The translations under genes and the position numbers were made by a program. A DNA stretch of 64,000 nucleotides from JAMXLO01 sp037201625 (lineage in GTDB: Bacteria; Pseudomonadota; Alphaproteobacteria; Acetobacterales; Acetobacteraceae): NCBI GenBank assembly GCA_037201625.1, contig JBBCGR010000003.1:2294001-2358000 (forward strand). Reading direction: 5' to 3'. The notes under the pieces are model-generated. The model worked only from the letters and a program-made list of their open reading frames with translations, searched no databases and was not told the origin of the DNA. Below are positions 57,704 to 64,000 of this stretch, one piece after another. Each line of letters begins with the position of its first letter. The stretch's first letter is position 1.

Positions 57704-58135
57704 CTATGCGCCGTCGCCGAGTTTCGCCGGCAGCGCGATGAGCAGCCGCAGGTCCTGGTCGTCCAGCGCGGCCAGGGCATCGGCGACGGCGGCTTCGTGG
57801 CGCGGGAACACCGCCTCGATCAGGCTGCGCCCCGCCGGCGTCAGTTCCACCAGCACGGCACGGCGATCCGCCCGCTGGCGCGCCCGGTGCAGCAGGCCGC
57901 GCGCCTCCAGCTTGTCGATGACGTCCGTCATGTTGCCGGCGCTGGTATGCACCTTGGCCGTCAGCGCCCGCTGGCCGAGCGGGCCGCCATGCAGCAGCGT
58001 CTCCAGCACGCCGAACTGCGTGGCGGTGAGGCCGGCCGATGCGAAGACCGGCTCCGCGCGCGCCTGCAGGATACGGCCCACCTGCAGCACGGCCAGGTAG
58101 GCGGCACGCGCCTGGCCGGAAGCTGGCTCGTCCAT
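57704..58135 (-). CDS. MarR-family transcriptional regulator
   Basis: Winged-helix regulator of 143 residues: LTATQFGVLETLLHGGPLGQ, then RALTAKVHTSAGNMTDVIDK for the recognition helix and LEARGLLHRARQRADRRAVL for the wing, with the final dimer helix DLRLLIALPAKLGDGA. It lies 25 bases downstream of the universal stress protein gene on the same strand and may be co-transcribed with it; a regulatory target is not evident. Confidence 0.87.
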   Translation of the reverse strand: MDEPASGQARAAYLAVLQVGRILQARAEPVFASAGLTATQFGVLETLLHGGPLGQRALTAKVHTSAGNMTDVIDKLEARGLLHRARQRADRRAVLVELTPAGRSLIEAVFPRHEAAVADALAALDDQDLRLLIALPAKLGDGA

Positions 58136-58160
58136 GGGCGCCGACCTGCGCCGGCGGCGG

Positions 58161-59027
58161 TCAGCGGTTCATCATCACCGGCAGGTTGCTGTTCTCCAGC
58201 ACGTGCCGCGTCACGCCGCCCAGGATCAACTGGCGCAGGCGGGAGTGCGAATAGGCGCCCATCGCCAGCAGGTCGCAGCCGAAATCATGCGCCGCGGCGA
58301 GCAGGCCGGCGCCGACGGAAATGCCGGACTGCTGGAACATCACGATGTCGGCGTGCACGCCGTGCAGCGCGAGATACGCCGCCAGGTCCGGCGCGCCCGG
58401 GCCCCGCCGCTGGTAGCCCTCGGCCGACAGGATGCGCACCGCCTCGGCACGCTGCAGCCAGGGCAGCGCGGCATAGACGGCAGAGGCCGATTCGGCGGTG
58501 CCGTTCCAGCCCAGGCACATGCGCGTGCCGATCGTGGTGGGCGCGATCTGCGGCGCGATCAGCACCGGGCGCCCCGAATCGAACAGCACCGCATGCAGCG
58601 CATCCGATGAGGACACGTCCTCACCGGCATCCGGGTGCGGCACCACGGTCACGTCGGCAAGCCGCGCCTGCTGCGCGACCAGATCCTCCTCGCGGCCGGT
58701 CACCGAGGCGAAGCTGGCAGTGGCGCAGCCCGCTCCGGCCCGCGCCTCGGACAGGATCACGTCGTGCTGGGTCACGAACCGGTCGAACATCGAGCGGACG
58801 GCATGCGCCCGCTCGCTGCTCTCCTTCTCGGTCGCGGACATCATCTCCTCGATCATCGCGCCGGACAGGCCCTCGCCGGCGAGCGGGGCCACGTCGCGGC
58901 TGTCGACACGGACGTGCAGCGCCGTCACGTGCGCGTTCCACGACCGGGCGATCATCAGGCACGTCGAGAGCGCCGCCTCGCCGGCGGCAGTTCCCGTCAG
59001 GGGCAGCAGCAGCTTACGGATGGCCAT
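58161..59027 (-). CDS. Universal stress protein, tandem-domain
   Basis: A 288-residue protein with two UspA domains. The first starts IRKLLLPLTGTAAGEAALST and has a degenerate nucleotide loop; the second contains GTRMCLGWNGTAESASAVYA and the ATP motif LLAMGAYSHSRLRQLILGGV ending VMMNR. Two-domain USPs with an S-H-S-R-x-R loop bind nucleotides in the C-terminal domain. It may be co-expressed with the downstream MarR gene. Confidence 0.9.
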   Translation of the reverse strand: MAIRKLLLPLTGTAAGEAALSTCLMIARSWNAHVTALHVRVDSRDVAPLAGEGLSGAMIEEMMSATEKESSERAHAVRSMFDRFVTQHDVILSEARAGAGCATASFASVTGREEDLVAQQARLADVTVVPHPDAGEDVSSSDALHAVLFDSGRPVLIAPQIAPTTIGTRMCLGWNGTAESASAVYAALPWLQRAEAVRILSAEGYQRRGPGAPDLAAYLALHGVHADIVMFQQSGISVGAGLLAAAHDFGCDLLAMGAYSHSRLRQLILGGVTRHVLENSNLPVMMNR

Positions 59028-59341
59028 GGCACGGCTCCTCGCTGGCAGGTCACGGTGGTGATTCTAGCACGATGTGACAACATCGCGCATCACGAGCCGC
59101 CGCTTCGCCTGCCGGTCAGGCGGCGCGGGAACCTTGAACGAGGGTCAGGGCTCGGGCCGGTGCGGTGGCAGCCGGCTTATTCAACGCAGAGGACGCCGAG
59201 GTCGCGGAGGAAGTTATTGGGCGCTTCGCGCGCGGGCGGTGGCCGCAGGCGGTCGCTGCACCCGCCGCATGACACGACCCGCCGTCCGGTGGCGGGGCCA
59301 TCGCCGCGCGGAGCCCTCGCTGTCCAAGATTGCCGTGCCGG
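59028..59341. other. Gap containing a short palindrome
   Basis: Over 300 bases upstream of usp without a gene. The inverted repeat cgatgt-gaca-acatcg (59070-59085) lies about 43 bases before the usp start and is a candidate operator or hairpin; no regulator can be assigned. Confidence 0.35.
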
Positions 59342-61589
59342 TCAGGCGGCCCGCAATTGCGCCGGATCGACCGGCAGGGTGCGGACCCGCTGCCCGACTG
59401 CGTGGAAGATGCCGTTGCAGATCGCCGCGGCCACCGGGGGCACGCCCGGCTCGCCCACGCCGCCCGGCGGCGCATCACTGCGCACGACATAGACATGCGT
59501 ATCGGGCGTGGCATCGATCCGCGGCACCTGGTAGTCGCCGAAATTCGCCTGCTCGGCACGGCCGTTCTTGAACGTCAGGTTGCTGTACAGCGTGTTGCCG
59601 AGACCCATCACGGCGGCCCCCTGGAACTGCGCCGCGACGCGGTCGGGGTTGACCACCATGCCGCAATCCACCGCGAGATCGATGCGCGGCACCGACACCG
59701 TCCCGTCATCGGCCACCCCCACCTGGGCGACCGCCGCGACATAGGTCAGGAAGCTGCGGTGCACGGCGATGCCCCGGCCGTGCCGCGGCGGCAGCGGCGA
59801 ACCCCAGCCGGAGCGCGCCGCGGCCAGCAGCACCACGTTGCGCAGCCGGCCGATATCGATCGGGTATTCATCCATCGGCGCGCCGTAGTTGCTGTAGCCC
59901 TGGCCGAGAAGCTGCGGGTCCAGCCGGCGCGGCGGCCCGAGCATCGCCAGCAGAAACTGCAACGGATCCTTGCCGGCCGCCGATGCCAGTTCGTCCACGA
60001 ACGAGCCGACCGCGAAGCCGTGCGGGATGTTGTAGACGGAGCGGTACCAGCCGATGCGCACGTGCGCTTCCGCGCGGCCGTTCTCGCAGCGCACGTTGGG
60101 AATGTCGTAGGGCATGTCGATCACGCCCTGGCTCAGTTCGCCGGCCGAGCCATAGACCGTGTCCTCCTTGAAGGTGGAGCCGATCGAGGGGAACACCGTG
60201 CGGTGCAGCCAGGCGACCGGCTTGCCGTCGCCGTCCAGGCCGCCTTCCAGGTGCTGCGCCGCGGCCGCGTGGTAGTAGCCGTGCGTGAGGTCGTCCTCCC
60301 GCGTCCATGTCACCTTCACCGGCGCGCCGACCGCACGCGCCAGGAACGCCGCCTCGGCCACATAGTCGGGCTTCGACTTGCGGCCGAAGCCACCGCCCAG
60401 CAGCGTCACGTTCACCGTCACGTCCGACTGGTCGATGCCGAGAACCTCGGCGACCGTGGTGCGCGACTGCTGCGGATTCTGCGTTGCCGCCCAGACCGTG
60501 CAGGCGCCGTCCGCGAACACCGCGGTGCAAGCCTCGGGCTCCATCGTGGCGTGGGCCAGGTGCGGCACGAAATAATCGGCGCTGACGCGCTTGGCGGCGG
60601 TCGTCAGGGCCTGCATCGCATCACCGTTGTCGCGCGCCACCTTGCCGGGCTGCCGGGCCGTCTTCTGCAGCGCAGTCTGGTACTCGCCGCTGTCGTAGCC
60701 GGCATTGGGTCCCGGCTCCCACACGATCTGCAGCTTCTGCCGCCCCTGCATCGCCGCCCAGGTGCTGTTGGCCACGACCGCGATGCCGCCCAGCGGACGA
60801 AAGCCGGACGGCGGCGGCGCACCCGGAACCTCGATGACGTGCTCGACGCCCGGCACCTTCAGCGCCTCCTTGGCATCGAAGCTCGCGACATGGCCGCCAT
60901 AGCTGGGCGGGCGCTCGATCGAGGCGAACTTCATGCCGGCGATCATCACGTCAATGCCGTAGACGGCGTTGCCGTGGATGATGTCGTCCATGTCGACGAT
61001 CGGCATCGGCTTGCCGATATAGCGCCAGGCCGCGCGATGCTTCACCTGGACCTCGGATGCAGCCCGGCACCTTCTGCTTTGCCGCATCGTCCACCAGGTC
61101 GGCGTAGCGCAGGCGCTTGCCGGCGGCGCCCAGCACGACGGCGCCGGCCTCGGTGTGGCATGCAGTGGCGGCGACCTGCCAGCGCTGCGCGGCTGCCGCC
61201 ACCAGCATGTGGCGCGCCGCCGCCCCGGCCTCCCGCATGGTGGTCAGCAGCAGGCGGATGCTCTTCGATCCGTCGGTGTTCTGGTCACCGTATTTCGCAT
61301 CGCCCTGCGCCTGCTCGACGCGCACGTCGTGCCAGTCCGCATCGAGCTCATCGGCCAGCACCATCGCCAGGCTGGTGCGGATGCCGGTGCCCATCTCCGA
61401 GCGGGAGACGACGATCGTTACCTGGCCGGTGGGGGCGATGGCGACGAAGAGGTTGGGCATGAAGGTGGCGGTCGCGGCGTTCGCCTGGCTGACCGGCGAC
61501 CAGGTGGCGACGCGCGCGCCCAGCAGGAAGTGCGACAGCACGACACCCTTCAGGACGTTGCGCCGGCTCAGGTTCTGGATCGTACTCAT
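59342..61589 (-). CDS. Molybdopterin-binding oxidoreductase large subunit (IorB/aldehyde dehydrogenase type), frame-disrupted once
   Basis: Molybdenum hydroxylase large subunit of the xanthine-dehydrogenase family, about 749 residues, periplasmic. The N-terminus STIQNLSRRNVLKGVVLSHF has a twin-arginine motif and a signal helix. Typical cofactor-region blocks are VVSRSEMGTGIRTSLAMVLA, TLLGGGFGRKSKPDYVAEAA, ATQNPQQSRTTVAEVLGI and PVKVTWTREDDLTHGYYHAA; GVGEPGVPPVAAAICNGI near the end carries the conserved active-site Glu. An extra G near 61063 breaks it. Oxidises an aldehyde or N-heterocycle; substrate unknown. Overlaps the 2Fe-2S gene by one base. Confidence 0.88.
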
Positions 61590-62044
61590 CACGCCTGCTC
61601 CCCGGCCGCGGCGCGGATCGCGGCCTTGATGCGCTGGTAGGTGCCGCAGCGGCAGATATTGCCGCTCATGCCGTCGACGATCTGCTGGTCGGTGGGTTTT
61701 GGCGTCTGCTTCAGCAGCGCCACCGCCTGCATGATCTGGCCGGGCTGGCAGTAGCCGCATTGCGGCACGTTGGCGGCGCGCCAGGCACGCTGCACCGGGT
61801 GCTCGCCCTGCATGCCGAGACCCTCGATGGTGAGCACCTGCCTCCCGGCGGCGTCCTGCACGGTGGTGACGCAGGCGCGCACCGCCTCGCCGTCCAGGTG
61901 GACGGTGCAGGCACCGCACGCGCCGATGCCGCAGCCGAACTTGGTGCCGCGCAGGCCGAGGAGATCACGCAGTGCCCAAAGCAGGGGCATGGCGGGATCG
62001 GCGTCCACACTGTGGCGGACGCCGTTGATCGTCATGTCGGGCAT
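61589..62044 (-). CDS. 2Fe-2S subunit of the molybdenum hydroxylase
   Basis: Iron-sulfur subunit of 151 residues, electron transfer partner of the large subunit. First cluster: FGCGIGACGACTVHLDG with a later Cys in EAVRACV; second: QCGYCQPGQIMQ and NICRCGTYQRI. No signal peptide is present, so export would follow the Tat-bearing large subunit (hitch-hiker export). The ATG at 62044 gives a typical N-terminus MPDMTINGVRHSVD. Sits between the cytochrome c and large subunit genes. Confidence 0.95.
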   Translation of the reverse strand: MPDMTINGVRHSVDADPAMPLLWALRDLLGLRGTKFGCGIGACGACTVHLDGEAVRACVTTVQDAAGRQVLTIEGLGMQGEHPVQRAWRAANVPQCGYCQPGQIMQAVALLKQTPKPTDQQIVDGMSGNICRCGTYQRIKAAIRAAAGEQA

Positions 62045-62060
62045 TGGCGGTTCCTTCAGC

Positions 62061-62420
62061 CTATTTCAGGGTATGCAGGTAGGCGATGATGTCCTGCCGC
62101 TGCTGCTCCTCGGGGACAGCGATGAACATCTTGTTGCCCCGGACGGTGCCCTGGGGGTTGGCCAGGAACCGATCGAGGGTCGCGTCGTCCCAGGTGAGGT
62201 CGGCCGCCGCCAACTGGCGCGAAAACGTGTAGCCGGGCACGGTGGCGGCGCGGCTTCCCACGATGCCGGCCAGCGACGGACCGATCCCGTTACGGCCGGG
62301 CTCGATCGAATGGCAGGGGGTGCAGCGGCTGAACGCGCGCTGTCCCGCAGCGGCGTCACCGGCCGCCGCTGCGGGCGCGGTGACGGCAACGGATGCCAAC
62401 AAAACGGCGATCATGCGCAT
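62061..62420 (-). CDS. Cytochrome c, class I
   Basis: A 119-residue secreted c-type cytochrome with signal MRMIAVLLASVAVTAPAAAA and one heme site CTPCHS near residue 36; the axial Met is probably in GNKMFIAVP. Family end QQRQDIIAYLHTLK. It probably carries electrons from the molybdenum hydroxylase encoded directly after it to the respiratory chain. The start at 62420 is chosen because the signal peptide begins there; an ATG six bases further on is equally possible. Confidence 0.92.
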   Translation of the reverse strand: MRMIAVLLASVAVTAPAAAAGDAAAGQRAFSRCTPCHSIEPGRNGIGPSLAGIVGSRAATVPGYTFSRQLAAADLTWDDATLDRFLANPQGTVRGNKMFIAVPEEQQRQDIIAYLHTLK

Positions 62421-62684
62421 GCAGCGAACCTTCCTGTCCTGCGCGCGATAGATGGGGAAAATGACCGGGCTGCCAATGCCGCCTGCCATGCAGAGGCTGC
62501 ATCGGGGGATGGCCGCACGCAACGCCGCGATCGGCCGAAAATGCCCGCAACAGGAAAGACAAAGAGCCGGTCTGGCGACAGTCGGCTGGGGGATGCCCCG
62601 CGCGACCGCTGCCGATCCTCGATCACTAGATAGCGCACACGGCGGCCGGCGAAAGGCCTGGACAGACAATTCGTGGCGGCCCTG
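62421..62684. other. Gap with no recognisable gene
   Basis: About 260 bases between the RND pump gene and the cytochrome c gene, both leftward. It contains the promoter of the cytochrome c operon; no clear box or gene was found. Confidence 0.3.
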
Positions 62685-64000
62685 TCAATCCGCACCGGCT
62701 TCCTCCAGCTTCTCGGCAAGCCGCGGCAGCCGGGCGTGACGGCGCGGCATCAGCCAAAGCTGCAGCCGGTCGAGATACAGGTAGATCACCGGCGTCGTGT
62801 AGAGCGTGAGTACCTGGCTCAGCATCAGCCCGCCCACCATGGCATAGCCGAGCGGCTTGCGCAGTTCGGAACCGGCGCCGCTCTCCAGCATCAGCGGCAG
62901 GCCCGACAGCAGGGCCGCCATCGTGGTCATCAGGATCGGGCGGAAGCGCAGCAGGCAGGCCTGGCGGATCGCATCCAGCGGCCGCGCGCCGTCGTTGCGT
63001 TCGGCGTGGATGGCGAAGTCCACCATCATGATGCCGTTCTTCTTCACGATGCCGATCAGCAGGATGATGCCGATCATCGCGATCACCGACAGGTCGGTGT
63101 GTGCCAGCATCAGCATCAGCAGCGCGCCGACGCCGGCCGAGGGCAGGGTGGACAGGATGGTCAGCGGCAGGATGTAGCTTTCGTAGAGTACGCCCAGGAT
63201 GATGTACACCGCGGCGAGTGCGGCGGCGATCAGGTACGGCTCCGTGCTGAGCGAGGTCTGGAAGGCCTGCGCCGAGCCCTCGAAGCTGCCTTGCAGCGAC
63301 AGCGGCGCGTGCAGCGAATCGTGGATCTGGTTGATGGCCGCGACCGCGTCGCCGAGGGCCGCGCCCGGTGCCAGGTTGAACGAGATGGTCACCGCGGGGA
63401 ACTGGCTCTGGTGGTTCACCGCGAGCGGCGTGATCGGCTTGGTGTCGACGTGCACCAGCACCGACAGCGGTACGGCCTGGCCGTTCGGTGCCCGCACGTA
63501 CAGCTTGTCCAGCGTCGCCAGATCGCCCTCGAGCTTCGGCGGCACCTCCAGGATGACGAAATACGAGTTGAGCTGGGTGAAGTATTGCGCGACCTCGCGC
63601 TGGCCGAACGCGTCGTACAGCGTGTCGTCGATCTGCTGCGCCTGGATGCCGAAGCGCTGCGCCGTGCGACGGTCGATGGTGAGCGTCGCGGTGGTGCCGG
63701 CGATCTGCTGGTCGGTGGCGACGTCGCGCAGCAGCGGCAGCGCGCGCATCTGGTCCAACACCTTCGGCGCCCAGGCGTTCAACTCGGCCGTGCTGGAATC
63801 CTGCAGCGTGTATTGATACAGCGTGCGCGACAGGCGGCCGCCGACGTTGATGTCCTGCGCCGGCTGCATGAACAGTTGCACGCCGGGCACCGCACGCGCC
63901 TTCTGCGCCAGGCGCGCGATCACATGCATCACATCGTCGTCCGGCCGCTGATCCCACGGCTTCAGGTTGATGTAGAAGCGCCCGTCGTTGCCCTGCTGGC
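62685..64000 (-). CDS. RND-family efflux transporter, MdtC-type, 5' end beyond window
   Basis: C-terminal part (about 438 residues) of a resistance-nodulation-division inner-membrane pump, MdtC/HAE1-like. It starts inside the window edge with a docking domain (FYINLKPWDQRPDDDVMHVI region), then a large periplasmic loop with QAQQIDDTLYDAFGQREVAQ, transmembrane helices and the relay Lys region in IGIVKKNGIMMVDFAIHA, ending LPRLAEKLEEAGAD. The other pump subunits lie outside. Its upstream half is missing from the window. Confidence 0.92.
   Translation of the reverse strand, partial: QQGNDGRFYINLKPWDQRPDDDVMHVIARLAQKARAVPGVQLFMQPAQDINVGGRLSRTLYQYTLQDSSTAELNAWAPKVLDQMRALPLLRDVATDQQIAGTTATLTIDRRTAQRFGIQAQQIDDTLYDAFGQREVAQYFTQLNSYFVILEVPPKLEGDLATLDKLYVRAPNGQAVPLSVLVHVDTKPITPLAVNHQSQFPAVTISFNLAPGAALGDAVAAINQIHDSLHAPLSLQGSFEGSAQAFQTSLSTEPYLIAAALAAVYIILGVLYESYILPLTILSTLPSAGVGALLMLMLAHTDLSVIAMIGIILLIGIVKKNGIMMVDFAIHAERNDGARPLDAIRQACLLRFRPILMTTMAALLSGLPLMLESGAGSELRKPLGYAMVGGLMLSQVLTLYTTPVIYLYLDRLQLWLMPRRHARLPRLAEKLEEAGAD

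Overview
The window is a GC-rich chromosomal segment of an alphaproteobacterium, most likely a member of the Acetobacteraceae (Rhodospirillales). The grounds are the base composition, the rimP-nusA-ylxR-infB-rbfA order with a YlxR-L7Ae fusion, a zinc-type HemB beside rpsD, periplasmic molybdenum hydroxylase genes with a cytochrome c, and many flavin-dependent oxidoreductases and tripartite or peptide uptake systems. Only housekeeping and metabolic genes are seen: there is no phage, insertion sequence, CRISPR array or replication origin. Layout: 0-12 kb is catabolic and redox accessory DNA (three luciferase-like flavin oxidoreductases including RutA, an MBL-fold hydrolase, an FHA-ABC exporter, two-carbon or fatty-acyl type SDR, a PhnZ-like HD oxygenase, a PatB-type PLP lyase, an aldo/keto reductase, a TauD-type dioxygenase). 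12-20 kb holds two MFS transporters, a lipoprotein, a ROK glucokinase, rpsD, hemB, a NIPSNAP protein and a ClpP-like lipoprotein. 20-27 kb holds a lipocalin-like protein and a minus-strand block of tripartite tricarboxylate transporter genes followed by terC and usp, then an MHS-family MFS carrier, a glycine-rich secreted protein and tRNA-Ala(GGC). 27-36 kb holds a decayed acetoacetyl-CoA synthetase next to scoAB and a complete peptide ABC transporter operon. 35-44 kb holds ahcY, a flavodoxin-like protein and the rimP-nusA-ylxR-infB-rbfA operon. 43.7-47.7 kb is a tightly overlapping minus-strand operon (selenoprotein-B-like reductase with Cys, GT2 glycosyltransferase, CaiB CoA-transferase, SDR). 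47.8-56 kb has a membrane glycosyltransferase, then a glucosaminidase, tssL(-OmpA) and tssM without other type VI genes, and a methyltransferase. 56-64 kb has a secreted DUF2125-like protein, MarR, a tandem universal stress protein, a cytochrome c/2Fe-2S/molybdopterin oxidoreductase set and the 3' part of an RND efflux pump. A major feature is that about 18 genes, including nusA and ahcY, carry one or several single-base frame breaks, mostly one extra G or C in a short run, and continue with family-typical protein in the next frame. This points to indel errors in the assembly more than to real decay, so the broken genes are described here as their reconstructed products. The acetoacetyl-CoA synthetase is different: it lacks large internal parts and is a true remnant.
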